Positions 38,200-46,429 of a DNA stretch of 64,000 nucleotides are shown one piece after another (positions within the stretch are counted from its first letter, which is position 1; every line of letters starts with the position of its first letter). The stretch spans positions 434,001-498,000 of the forward strand of contig JANPZY010000004.1 in NCBI GenBank assembly GCA_024707325.1. Direction: 5' to 3'. The notes under the pieces are model-generated. The model had not been told where the DNA came from. It saw only the letters and a program-made list of their open reading frames with translations, and did not search any database. A program made the position numbers and the translations under genes. This DNA is from Opitutus sp. (GTDB lineage Bacteria > Verrucomicrobiota > Verrucomicrobiia > Opitutales > Opitutaceae).

Positions 38200-39966
38200 T
38201 TAGCCTTGGGCCTGTGCTTCCGCGACGGCCGCCGCCACGCGCGACGCCGCTTCGGCCACGGGAACTTTTTGCACGTCCTTCGACGAACGCCATTTCAGCT
38301 CGATTACGCCTTCCTTCAGGCCCTTGCCGCCCACCGTGAGGCGCAGCGGGATGCCAATGAGGTCCGCGTCCTTGAACTTCACGCCCGGGCGCTCAACGCG
38401 ATCGTCGATGAGCACGTCGGCACCCGCTTTTTCGGCGGCGGCGGCGATGTCGTTGGCGAGGTTCATGGCTTCAGGCAGCTGAGGATCGAGCACGCAAACA
38501 AGAACCTGGAACGGCGCAACCGCCCACGGCCACTTGATGCCGTCCGCATCGTGACTCTGCTCGATCACGGCCTGCAGCGTGCGGCTGATGCCGATGCCGT
38601 AGCAGCCCATCACCATCGGATGCGTCTGCTTCTGGTCGTCAGTGTAAACCGCGCCAAACTTTTCGGAGTATTTCGTGCCGAGTTTGAAAATGTGGCCTAC
38701 CTCGATGCCGCGGCGCACGCTGAGCGGACGACCGCCGATCGGATCGGGCTCGCCCGGACGCACGCGGCGGAAATCGCCGAACTTCGTCACCGCGAGATCG
38801 CGAGTGACGTTCACGTTGCGCAGGTGGAAACCGTCCTTGTTGGCGCCGGTGACGCCGTTGCCGATCAGGCGGATCGCGTGGTCGGCGAAAACGCCGGCGA
38901 GCGCACCCGGATTCTTGATCGTGCCCTTGACGGCGCCGAGGCTGCCGGGCTTCGCGCCCATGACGGGCTCGATTTCTTCCGGCGTCGCGGGACGGAACAG
39001 CGTGAAGCCGAGCGAGCCGAGCTTCGCCTCCTCGAGTTCGTCGTTGCCGCGCAGGATGACGAGGAAGGGTTTGCCGTCGCCGACGTAGACAAGCGTCTTG
39101 AACTGCTTGTCTCCAGGAACTGAATACGGCGCCGCCTCGAGCGCAGCGATCGTCACCACGCCCGGCGTGGCAAATTCCTCGACCGCGCCGACGGGCTCGG
39201 CATCCGCGAGATCCTTCGGCACGAGGCCGCTCGTCGCCTTTTCTCGATTCGCCGCGTAGCCGCTCTCCTCGTTGTAGATCACGTCGTCGTCGCCGATTTC
39301 GGCGGGCACCATGAACTCGTGCGAGAAGCTGCCGCCCATCACGCCGGTGTCGGCTTCGACGGCGATCGCGGTCGCACCGATACGTTTGAAGAACGCCTCG
39401 TAGGCCTTCTTCATCGCGTGGTAGCTCTCGATCGAGCGCTCATCGTTCACGTCGAACGAATACGCGTCCATCATCACGAACTCACGCGCACGCATCAGAC
39501 CGTAGCGGGGACGGATCTCGTTGCGGAACTTCGTGGCGATTTGGAAAAAGTTTTTCGGCAGATCGCGGTAGCTCGTGATCTCGGTCTTCACGAGCGGCGT
39601 GATGATCTCTTCGTGCGTCGGTCCGAGCACGAACTCCGGATCACGCGGTCCGCGCTTGCCGTCACCGGCGCTGTCCGCGCGAAACATGATTTCGCGCGCC
39701 GCGGCCCAGCGCGGTCCCTGTTCCCAGAGCTCGGCCGGATGCACGTGCGGCATCCACAACTCGATCGCACCCGCGCGCTCCATCTCTTCGCGGCACGCCT
39801 GCGTGATCTTTTGCATCACCCGGAGCCCGAGCGGCAAATACGTATAGAGGCCGCCGCCGAGTTTGCGGACGAGACCGGCGCGCACGAGCAGCTTATGCGA
39901 CGCGATTTCCGCATCGGCCGGGCTCTCTTTCAGGGTCGGGATGAAATACTGGGACCAGAGTTTCAT
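38200..39966 (-). CDS. proS: Prolyl-tRNA synthetase (bacterial type)
   Basis: 588 residues. Class II synthetase with an inserted editing domain. Starts MKLWSQYFIPTLKESPADAE. Motif regions: GGGLYTYLPLGLRVMQKI, EFVLGPTHEEIITPLV and RDLPKNFFQIATKFRNEIRP, with motif 3 near MGCYGIGISRTLQAVIEQ. The YbaK-like insertion spans about residues 230-390 (VYVGDGKPFLVILRGNDELE). C-terminal anticodon-binding domain with FQVLVCVLDPQLPEAMNLA. Open frame extends upstream to 40047, but the ATG at 39966 gives the canonical N-terminus. Confidence 0.96.
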   Translation of the reverse strand: MKLWSQYFIPTLKESPADAEIASHKLLVRAGLVRKLGGGLYTYLPLGLRVMQKITQACREEMERAGAIELWMPHVHPAELWEQGPRWAAAREIMFRADSAGDGKRGPRDPEFVLGPTHEEIITPLVKTEITSYRDLPKNFFQIATKFRNEIRPRYGLMRAREFVMMDAYSFDVNDERSIESYHAMKKAYEAFFKRIGATAIAVEADTGVMGGSFSHEFMVPAEIGDDDVIYNEESGYAANREKATSGLVPKDLADAEPVGAVEEFATPGVVTIAALEAAPYSVPGDKQFKTLVYVGDGKPFLVILRGNDELEEAKLGSLGFTLFRPATPEEIEPVMGAKPGSLGAVKGTIKNPGALAGVFADHAIRLIGNGVTGANKDGFHLRNVNVTRDLAVTKFGDFRRVRPGEPDPIGGRPLSVRRGIEVGHIFKLGTKYSEKFGAVYTDDQKQTHPMVMGCYGIGISRTLQAVIEQSHDADGIKWPWAVAPFQVLVCVLDPQLPEAMNLANDIAAAAEKAGADVLIDDRVERPGVKFKDADLIGIPLRLTVGGKGLKEGVIELKWRSSKDVQKVPVAEAASRVAAAVAEAQAQG

Positions 39967-40085
39967 GAAGCTGGGCAACGAATCAGCGCCCCTCGCGCGG
40001 AGCAATTTTATTTGCGAGTCCGCTCCCCGGCCCCGATTACTGGCCACCCAGCATGTCCGCCGCCCGTCAACGTCAGCCTTGGTCC

Positions 40086-40664
40086 ATGAAGTGGATCGTC
40101 ATCGCCATCCTCGCGGTGATCATCCCCTACACCTACATCACGCTGCGCTACCGCAAGCCGGGCAAAGCCTTCGAGCCGTATCACGATATGAAGGAGCGCG
40201 CGCAGACCGTGCGCCTTCTCTCCGCCGGCTTCCAACGCGTCTCCCTCAAAGCCGAGCTACCCGTCGATCCCTCGCCTTCGGGGCCCGGCGCGGCCGTTTC
40301 CCGCGCTCCGGGCGGTCTCCCGCAGATTCTGCAGGACACGTTGTTGGACAAACCGCTCCTCGCCGCCGAGATCGACGACGTCCATGCCGCGCCTGTCGTC
40401 AACACGCTGCTCGGTTACACCATCGAGTTGCGTTACACGCAGCCCGACCATCATCAGCACCTCGGCGGTGCCGAAGCCTACCTGCAAGGCGACGAAATCT
40501 GGATCGCGCCCGAACTCGAAAAACTCCACGGCGACCTCCTCGCGCGCAACCGCCAGAACGCCGTCCGCCTCACCTTCCCGGCCGGTTCGCTCAAACCCGG
40601 CACCTATCGCGTCACCGCGCTCGGCACGAACTCGTCGCGTGCCTGGACGCTGCAGGTGAAGTGA
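40086..40664 (+). CDS. Membrane-anchored protein of unknown function
   Basis: 192 residues from the ATG at 40086; an ATG at 40053 would add 11 residues. One N-terminal TM helix (WIVIAILAVIIPYTYITL) is followed by a soluble domain of about 165 residues, probably periplasmic. The domain contains VVNTLLGYTIELRYTQPDHH, EIWIAPELEKLHGDLLARNR and FPAGSLKPGTYRVTALG, a beta-sandwich-like pattern. I do not recognise the family. It is divergent from proS, and its TGA passes into array E. Confidence 0.7.
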   Translation: MKWIVIAILAVIIPYTYITLRYRKPGKAFEPYHDMKERAQTVRLLSAGFQRVSLKAELPVDPSPSGPGAAVSRAPGGLPQILQDTLLDKPLLAAEIDDVHAAPVVNTLLGYTIELRYTQPDHHQHLGGAEAYLQGDEIWIAPELEKLHGDLLARNRQNAVRLTFPAGSLKPGTYRVTALGTNSSRAWTLQVK

Positions 40665-40803
40665 GCGCGCCGCGACTCGCCGCATTGCGGCCCGAGTCGG
40701 GACCGAGTGCGGACTGGGTCGAGCCAAGGTGCGGACACGGTCGCGCCAAAGTCCGCACCGTGTCGCGCCAAGGTGCGCATCGCGTCGGAACAAGGTGCAC
40801 GCT
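40662..40803 (+). repeat. 11-bp periodic array E (10 clear units plus leader)
   Basis: After the TGA (40662-40664) comes a leader shared with array B (gccgcattgcg). From 40692 there are ten clean units: ccgaGTcggga, ccgaGTgcgga, ctggGTcgagc, caagGTgcgga, cacgGTcgcgc, caaaGTccgca, ccgtGTcgcgc, caagGTgcgca, tcgcGTcggaa, caagGTgcacg. GTGCGGAC (40729-40736) and GTCCGCAC (40751-40758) can pair as a perfect 8-bp stem with a 14-nt loop in RNA. Confidence 0.8.
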
Positions 40804-40914
40804 TCGCCGCGATTTGGAGCCGCCGGTGCCCTCCCCGCGCCCGGCACACCGCCCTGCGGCACTATTGACGCGCCGCGGCGCTTGCCCGAAAACCAGCGCG
40901 CACTTCACCCATCA

Positions 40915-42252
40915 ATGAGCAACGGCCCCGCCACGCCCCCGTCTTCCTCGTCCCCCGCGCTTGCGACGACGATCAAGCCCACCGATCTGCGTGGCATTCT
41001 CCAATACGTCCCGCGGTTTCAGGGACAGATCTTCATCCTCGCGTTCGACGGCTCCATCGTCGCCGACGAAAATCTGGGCAACCTGCTCGTCGATCTCACC
41101 GTGCTCCGTTCGCTGGGCATCAAGATCGTGGTCGTGCACGGCATCGGCCATCAGATCCAGGAACTCGCCATCGCGCGCAAGATTCCGATCACCAACACCG
41201 ACGGCACGGGCGTCACTGACGCCGCCACGCTCGATCTCGCGATCCGTGCGTCCTCGCGCGTTTCGCACAGCCTCGTCGAAGGCCTCACGCAAAACTCGTT
41301 GAAGTGCGCGATTCCCAACGCCGTCCGCGCGCTGCCGCTCGGCATCATTCGTGGCGTCGACCAGCAGTTCACCGGCAAGGTCGAGCGCATCGACAAGGAT
41401 TTCATCATGGGCCTGATCAACAATCAGGTCGTGCCCGTGCTCTCGCCGATCGCGTTTGGCCCCGACGGCAAATCACTCCGCGTAAACTCCGACCTGCTTG
41501 CCGCCGAACTCGCCGAGGCGCTGCACGCGACGAAGATCATTTACCTCACCACCGGCGCAGGCCTCGAAATCGACGGCGTGTTTCGCCGCGAGATCGCGGT
41601 CGATTCGCTCCAGCGAATCCTCACCAACGACCCCGAGCGCGTTTCCGAGTCGTGCCGCTCCAAGGCCGCGCACGCCGTCAAAGCCATCGAGACCGGCACG
41701 CCGCGCGTGCACATCCTCGACGGACGCATCTTCGACGGACTCCTCAACGAAGTTTTCTCCAACGAAGGCGTCGGCTCGCTCGTTTACGGCAACGACTACC
41801 AGCAGATCCGCAAAGCGCGGAAAGGCGACGTGCGCCTCATCTACAATCTCACGCGCGCCGCCGTGCGCCGCGAGGAGTTGCTCCACCGCACGCAGCAGGC
41901 GATCGAGAAAAACATCGATCAATTCTTCGTCTTCGAAATCGACGAGAACATCATCGCGTGCGTCACGCTGTATTTTTACCCGAACAAGCCGCACCTCGCG
42001 GAGATCGGCTCGCTCTACGTCATGCCGTTCTACCACAACCGCGGCATCGGCAAAAAGATGGTCGAATACGCGATCCTGATGGCAAAGGAGCGCGGCGCGA
42101 AGACGGTGGTCGCGCTCTCGACGCAAAGCTTCGGCTTCTTCCAAAACGTCGTCGGCTTCGAGGAGAGCGACAAATCGATCCTCCCCGAGTCGCGCCTCAA
42201 GATCTACGAGGAAAGCGGCCGCAACGCGAAGGTGCTGATCAAGCACCTGTAA
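40915..42252 (+). CDS. argA: Amino-acid N-acetyltransferase (N-acetylglutamate synthase)
   Basis: First step of arginine synthesis: glutamate plus acetyl-CoA. 445 residues, classic two-domain form: an N-terminal amino acid kinase-like domain (PRFQGQIFILAFDGSIVADE, LGIKIVVVHGIGHQIQELAI, NNQVVPVLSPIAFGPDGKSL, YLTTGAGLEIDGVFRREIAV) and a C-terminal GNAT domain (LAEIGSLYVMPFYHNRGIGK containing the acetyl-CoA loop, VALSTQSFGFFQNVVGFEES). The kinase-like domain normally senses arginine. The start at 40915 follows a Ser/Pro/Ala-rich linker. No other arg gene is nearby. A strong terminator follows. Confidence 0.93.
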   Translation: MSNGPATPPSSSSPALATTIKPTDLRGILQYVPRFQGQIFILAFDGSIVADENLGNLLVDLTVLRSLGIKIVVVHGIGHQIQELAIARKIPITNTDGTGVTDAATLDLAIRASSRVSHSLVEGLTQNSLKCAIPNAVRALPLGIIRGVDQQFTGKVERIDKDFIMGLINNQVVPVLSPIAFGPDGKSLRVNSDLLAAELAEALHATKIIYLTTGAGLEIDGVFRREIAVDSLQRILTNDPERVSESCRSKAAHAVKAIETGTPRVHILDGRIFDGLLNEVFSNEGVGSLVYGNDYQQIRKARKGDVRLIYNLTRAAVRREELLHRTQQAIEKNIDQFFVFEIDENIIACVTLYFYPNKPHLAEIGSLYVMPFYHNRGIGKKMVEYAILMAKERGAKTVVALSTQSFGFFQNVVGFEESDKSILPESRLKIYEESGRNAKVLIKHL

Positions 42253-42288
42253 GCCGCGAGTCGCGCTTCGCGCTCTCTCCGATCAAAC

Positions 42289-42322
42289 GAAAACAGCCAG
42301 ACCACGCGGTCTGGCTGTTTTC
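42289..42322 (+). terminator. Intrinsic terminator after argA (bidirectional)
   Basis: Arms of 15 bases, GAAAACAGCCAGACC (42289-42303) and GGTCTGGCTGTTTTC (42308-42322), with loop ACGC. A TTTTCG run follows on the plus strand and AAAA precedes it, so it can also act on the minus strand for the RidA gene. Confidence 0.92.
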
Positions 42323-42345
42323 GTTTCTATACGCTTCACCCTCCT

Positions 42346-42439
42346 GTCATTCTGAGCGCAGTGAAGAATCCAGTGCGGGTTTTGCCGCGGTGCACGGCAG
42401 CGAAGCTCCAAGTGGATTCTTCGCTACGCTCAGAACGAC
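42346..42439. repeat. Palindromic MITE/REPIN-like element, copy 2
   Basis: Ends GTCATTCTGAGCGCAGTGAA and TTCGCTACGCTCAGAACGAC are inverted repeats of each other and match the copy at 11928-12022. The inner CACGGCAGCGAAGCT is shared. It lies between the argA terminator and the RidA stop. Confidence 0.75.
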
Positions 42440-42478
42440 AAACCCAGCGGTGTTGCTGGGTGTGGCGCTCGAAGCGCC

Positions 42479-42940
42479 TCAGCTCTTCACTTCGACGACG
42501 ACCTGAATCTCCGTCGTCGAGCCTTTCGGCAGGCCGTTCACCGCGACCGCGGCGCGCGCGTGTTTGCCGGCGTCGCCGAAGACTTTCACGAAAAGATCGC
42601 TCGCGCCGTTGATCACCGCGGGGCTGTCGGCAAAGCCGTCCACCGCGTTCACGAAGCCATTCACCATCACGATGCGTGCGACCTGATCGAGCGAGCCGAG
42701 CGCAGCCTTGATGTTGGCGAGCGTGTTGAGCGCGCACACTTTGGCGGCTTTCTGCGCGGTCGCGATCGTCTGCTCTTTGCCGACCTGACCGACGTGCGTC
42801 ATCGCGCCGTCGACCATGCAAATTGTGCCCGCACAGTAGAGCAGATTGCCGGTGCGCACGGTCGCCACGTAACTGCCAGCCGCGGCGGGAGGATTCGGGA
42901 GAGTCAGACCGAGTTCGGAAAGCTTCGCTTCAGGATTCAT
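42479..42940 (-). CDS. RidA/YjgF-family protein
   Basis: 153 residues from the ATG at 42940 (MNPEAKLSELGLTLPNPPAA). Family elements: GSYVATVRTGNLLYCAGTI, TATAQKAAKVCALNTLANI, ARIVMVNGFVNAVDGFADSP and the C-terminal ARAAVAVNGLPKGSTTEIQV. RidA members hydrolyse reactive enamine/imine intermediates; the conserved Arg equivalent appears as HARAAVAVNGLP. This longer subtype is often encoded with catabolic enzymes. The neighbouring divergent amidase and nearby amidohydrolase suggest a catabolic rather than housekeeping copy; that is inference. Confidence 0.88.
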   Translation of the reverse strand: MNPEAKLSELGLTLPNPPAAAGSYVATVRTGNLLYCAGTICMVDGAMTHVGQVGKEQTIATAQKAAKVCALNTLANIKAALGSLDQVARIVMVNGFVNAVDGFADSPAVINGASDLFVKVFGDAGKHARAAVAVNGLPKGSTTEIQVVVEVKS

Positions 42941-43029
42941 CGGCTCCACTGTCTGCGGCGCGCGTCACGACGCAAAACCGATTTCGCGCGGGATTGCGTC
43001 ATGCGCCGCGGCCGTTGAAATCGCCCGCG

Positions 43030-44271
43030 ATGTCGATCCTCGAGTGGCAACAACTCTCTCCCGCCGATGCAGCCGCCACGCTTTATCGTCGCGTCGCTGA
43101 GCTCAGCTCTGCGCAACAGCGCGCCGTGCTCGCGAGCTTGCTCGACGAAACCAAGCTCGCCGCGCGGCTCGAGCGCGTCGCCGATGGCCCGCTCCGCGGC
43201 GTGCCCGTGCTGGTGAAGGATCTCTTCGATCTCGCCGGCTTCCCCACGTTCGCAGGTTCCACGTTTCTACCGGAGGTCCGTCCGACGCCGGATCGCGACG
43301 GTGCGTTCGTCGCTCACGTCCACGCAACCGGCGCCGCGTGCGTCGGCAAAACGCACCTGCACGAGTTTGCCTACGGCATCACGGGCGAAAACTCCCACTA
43401 CGGCGACTGCGAGCACCCGCGCTTTCCCGGCCGCATTAGCGGCGGTTCCAGCAGCGGCTCCGCCGCCGCCGTGGCCGCGGGTATTGTGCCGCTGGCCCTC
43501 GGCTCCGATACGGGCGGCTCGGTGCGCGTGCCGTCGGCCTTCTGCGGTGTGTTCGGTTTCCGGTTACAGCCGCACCACGCATGGATCGCCGACGGGGTGC
43601 CGCTCTCACCGAGCTGCGATACCGCAGGCTGGTTCACTGGGACGGCCGACGACATGAAGCGCGTCCACGCCGCGCTGATCGGCGCGAGCACCACGATGGG
43701 ACGCGCGCCGCGTGGTGTTTTTCTTCCCGGCGAAAACGTCGATGCCGACGTGGCGGCCGTCTGCCGCGCCGCGGCGGAGCGTCTGGGGTGCGTCGATGAC
43801 ATCGCGTGTGTGTCCGAGCTCGTGCAGGGCTTCAGCACCGCGCCGACCACTTACTCGACCATCGTCGCAAGTGAGGGGTGGACATACCACGCGCCGTGGT
43901 TCGACACCTACGCCTCGCGCTACGATCCGAATGTGCGGATTCGGCTCGAGCAGGCGCGACAGTTGTCACCTGAAGTCATCGCTACCGCACGCACCCAACA
44001 ACGCGCGATCCGCGAGGTCTGGGCCGCGTTTTTCCAGTTGTATGATTTCCTCGCGATGCCCGCGACGCCGGCAGGTGCCTTCACGAAGGCGGAATGCACC
44101 CTCGCGAATCGCCAGCGCCTGCTCGCGCTGGGCTCGCCCGCGAGCGTCGGCGGACTCCCCGTGCTCACGATACCGCTCGCCCTGCCTTCCGGACTGACGA
44201 CCGGTCTGCAAATCATCGTGCGCACGCCCGATTCGCCCGTGGTGCAGTGGGCACTGGATCAGGGAGCGTAG
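43030..44271 (+). CDS. Amidase (amidase signature family)
   Basis: 413 residues. The Ser-cisSer-Lys triad of the amidase signature family is visible: Lys in GVPVLVKDLFDLAGFPT, cis-Ser in GRISGGSSSGSAAAVAAG and the nucleophile Ser in LGSDTGGSVRVPSAFCGVFG. It hydrolyses an amide to acid plus ammonia, but substrate cannot be told; it is shorter than GatA (~485) and not near gatB/C, so it is not the tRNA amidotransferase. The start at 43030 (MSILEWQQLSPADAAATLYR) fits the family. Divergent from the RidA gene; array F follows the stop by 35 bp. Confidence 0.9.
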   Translation: MSILEWQQLSPADAAATLYRRVAELSSAQQRAVLASLLDETKLAARLERVADGPLRGVPVLVKDLFDLAGFPTFAGSTFLPEVRPTPDRDGAFVAHVHATGAACVGKTHLHEFAYGITGENSHYGDCEHPRFPGRISGGSSSGSAAAVAAGIVPLALGSDTGGSVRVPSAFCGVFGFRLQPHHAWIADGVPLSPSCDTAGWFTGTADDMKRVHAALIGASTTMGRAPRGVFLPGENVDADVAAVCRAAAERLGCVDDIACVSELVQGFSTAPTTYSTIVASEGWTYHAPWFDTYASRYDPNVRIRLEQARQLSPEVIATARTQQRAIREVWAAFFQLYDFLAMPATPAGAFTKAECTLANRQRLLALGSPASVGGLPVLTIPLALPSGLTTGLQIIVRTPDSPVVQWALDQGA

Positions 44272-44306
44272 AGCCGGATCGGGAGCGCGACGCGCTTTGC
44301 CGCGAG

Positions 44307-44405
44307 CCAGTCCGGACTTTAGTGCGACTCGGTGCGCACCTGGTCTCGACCATGTCCGCGCTCGGGCGTGACTCGGTGCGGACTTGGTCACGACTTGGGA
44401 CGCGT
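44307..44405 (-). repeat. 11-bp periodic array F (9 units, overlaps a gene end)
   Basis: Units: ccaGTCCGGAC, tttAGTGCGAC, tcgGTGCGCAC, ctgGTCTCGAC, catGTCCGCGC, tcgGGCGTGAC, tcgGTGCGGAC, ttgGTCACGAC, ttgGGACGCGT. Read on the minus strand it runs away from the stop codon of the amidohydrolase gene (44388-44390). The last two units cover that stop and the final codons of the gene. Confidence 0.75.
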
Positions 44406-45257
44406 AAGGAGATGGTCGATGTTGCGCGCGAAAATTGCTTCGCCCACGCCGCCCGAAATCGCTTCACCGATGAGCCGTCGCATTACGGGCGCCTTGTCGA
44501 TGCGGGGATACAAATTGAGCGGAAAGTCGGAGCCGAAGATCACGCGCGACGACGGAACATCGGCGAGAAATTGATTCCAGATTTCGCTGCGATACAGGAG
44601 CGGGGTCGCGGCGGTGTCGTAGTAGAGATTGGACAGTTCGAGCGCGGAGCGATCCTTCATCGGCAGTCTTCCGCCCCAGTGCGCGAGGATGAAATTCACG
44701 GTCGGAAACTGACGCGCGAGCACGAGAAATTCCGTAAGTGGCGTCTCGACGCGCCCTGGATACGGACGCGATTCAGGATCCGTCACGTGCAGGTTCACGG
44801 GCCAGCGAAACTCCGCGCACAGGTCCAGCACGCGCGCGAATGCCGGATCGCCCATGCGGTAATTTTGCGAGTGCGGTGAGAGTTCGCCTAAGCCACAGAG
44901 CCCGGCATCGCGTGCGCGTCGCAGCTCATCGAAACCGCACTGCGGGTGCCACGTGGCAAAGGCGGAGAGTCGTGTCGGATGCTCGCGCACGCACTCGGCG
45001 AAGAATGCGTTCTGACGTCCGCACGGCGCAGCATTGTTCCAATACCAGCCGAGCAGCACGGCATGCTCGACACCCGCGCGATCCATTTCGCGGAGCAGTT
45101 CGTCGACCGTCGGAAACGTTTGCACCGGCGTGCCATCACGACGAAGCCGCGTGCACATCTCGGCCCAGTGCGGTTCGGAGTTCGCGCGCGCCCACGCGCC
45201 GGGATCGGCTACGATCTCCGGCGGATAGAGGTGCACGTGGGCATCGACGATCCGCAT
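44388..45257 (-). CDS. Amidohydrolase family 2 (metal-dependent TIM-barrel hydrolase)
   Basis: 289 residues. The start MRIVDAHVHLYPPEIV has the HxH metal ligands. Further family points: FATWHPQCGFDELRRARDAG, FRWPVNLHVTDPES (third ligand His), VNFILAHWGGRLPMKD and SRVIFGSDFPLNLYPR (terminal Asp). The family includes decarboxylases and lactone hydrolases of aromatic or heterocyclic catabolism. It lies 52 bp from the divergent Rieske oxygenase, so the two may serve one pathway. The last residues TRPKS are encoded inside repeat array F. Confidence 0.87.
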   Translation of the reverse strand: MRIVDAHVHLYPPEIVADPGAWARANSEPHWAEMCTRLRRDGTPVQTFPTVDELLREMDRAGVEHAVLLGWYWNNAAPCGRQNAFFAECVREHPTRLSAFATWHPQCGFDELRRARDAGLCGLGELSPHSQNYRMGDPAFARVLDLCAEFRWPVNLHVTDPESRPYPGRVETPLTEFLVLARQFPTVNFILAHWGGRLPMKDRSALELSNLYYDTAATPLLYRSEIWNQFLADVPSSRVIFGSDFPLNLYPRIDKAPVMRRLIGEAISGGVGEAIFARNIDHLLTRPKS

Positions 45258-45309
45258 GGCGGCACAAAATTAGCTATCTCGCGAACGTCACGCAATCGAC
45301 AAACACGCC

Positions 45310-46326
45310 ATGACTTCCGCGCCTGCCCTTCCCCGTCGCTGCACGTTTGCATCTCATGATTGGTCCGTCCTCGCCCGCTGCTGGCATCCGGTCGCGATCG
45401 CGAGCGAGATCACGCCGGATCGTCCGCATGCCGCGCAATTGCTCGATCAGGATCTCGTGCTCTATCGCTCGGATGCAGGCGTGACGGTGGCGGCCGATCT
45501 CTGCGTGCATCGCGGCGCGCCGTTGAGCATGGGCACAATGTGCGACGGTCATGTCACCTGCGCGTATCACGGTTATCGCTACGATGGCACAGGTCGCTGC
45601 CGATTGATCCCCGCGCATCCCGGCGGTCCCATTCCGTCGAAGCTCACGCTACGCGTTTTCAAATCGGTCGAGCGCTACGGACTCATTTGGGTGCAGCTCG
45701 ATGCGAGCGAGGAGCGACCGCTGCCGGAATTTCCTGAATTTGGCGCGCCCGGATTTCAGGTGTTTCACGTGCCGCCACTCGATTGGGCGGCGTCGGCCGG
45801 GCGACAGGTCGAGAGCTTTTGCGATGTGGCGCATTTCGCGTTCGTGCACCCGGTGACGTTCGCTGCGAAGGATCCTGTCGTGCCGCGCTACGATGTCGCG
45901 CCCACGCCGGCCGGCGTGCACGCGGAGTTCGTGAGTCAGGTGGGAAATATCAGCGATCCGTCGGCGGCGAGCCAGGTGTGGCGGCGCGTTTACGATCTTC
46001 ACCTGCCCTTCACTGCGCATCTGACAGTGCATTTTCCGCACGGCGGACGTTTCGCGATTCTCAATGCGAGCTGCGCCGTGTCGGCGCGAAAGACGCGCGT
46101 ATTTGCCGTGATCGCACGCGAGTTTGATCACGACCAACCGATCGCGGAGGCGATCGCATTTCAGCAGCGCGTTTACGGCGAAGATCAGCGGATCGTCGAA
46201 CGACAGAATCCGGAGGATCTACCGATCGATCTCGACGAAGAAGTGCACGTGCGTGCGGACCGCACTTCGGTCGAATATCGCCGACAACTCGCGAAGCTCG
46301 GACTCGGACGCGAGTTCACGGCGTAA
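45310..46326 (+). CDS. Rieske non-haem iron oxygenase, alpha-subunit-only type
   Basis: 338 residues. Rieske ligands Cys65 and His67 (CVHRGAP) and Cys84 and His87 (CAYHGYRYD). The catalytic iron motif appears at ESFCDVAHFAFVHPVTF. Length and lack of a beta subunit fit VanA/NdmA-like N- or O-demethylases and related monooxygenases. No reductase is encoded next to it. Its neighbours (NCS2 xanthine/uracil permease, amidohydrolase, amidase, RidA) suggest catabolism of a nitrogen heterocycle, possibly a methylated purine; this is inference only. Confidence 0.88.
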   Translation: MTSAPALPRRCTFASHDWSVLARCWHPVAIASEITPDRPHAAQLLDQDLVLYRSDAGVTVAADLCVHRGAPLSMGTMCDGHVTCAYHGYRYDGTGRCRLIPAHPGGPIPSKLTLRVFKSVERYGLIWVQLDASEERPLPEFPEFGAPGFQVFHVPPLDWAASAGRQVESFCDVAHFAFVHPVTFAAKDPVVPRYDVAPTPAGVHAEFVSQVGNISDPSAASQVWRRVYDLHLPFTAHLTVHFPHGGRFAILNASCAVSARKTRVFAVIAREFDHDQPIAEAIAFQQRVYGEDQRIVERQNPEDLPIDLDEEVHVRADRTSVEYRRQLAKLGLGREFTA

Positions 46327-46337
46327 AGGGGCAACTT

Positions 46338-46413
46338 GGTGGAGCCCGACGTCCTCGTCGGGCTGAGCCAAGATCGCCACGGCATCAACCCGGCGGGGAC
46401 GCCGGGTTCCACC
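46338..46413. repeat. Palindromic GC-rich element with nested hairpins
   Basis: Left arm starts GGTGGAGCCCGACGTCCTCG and right arm ends CGGGGACGCCGGGTTCCACC, giving imperfect 27-bp inverted ends. Each arm is itself a hairpin (AGCCCGAC/GTCGGGCT and AACCCGGC/GCCGGGTT). It lies between convergent genes. It resembles REPIN-type elements and is distinct from the 94-95 bp element. No second copy in the window. Confidence 0.6.
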
Positions 46414-46429
46414 TGCAGTTCGCAGCCGA

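Noticed and set aside
43030..44271. GatA subunit of the tRNA amidotransferase
   Set aside because: Too short, no gatB or gatC nearby, and the C-terminal part differs from GatA.
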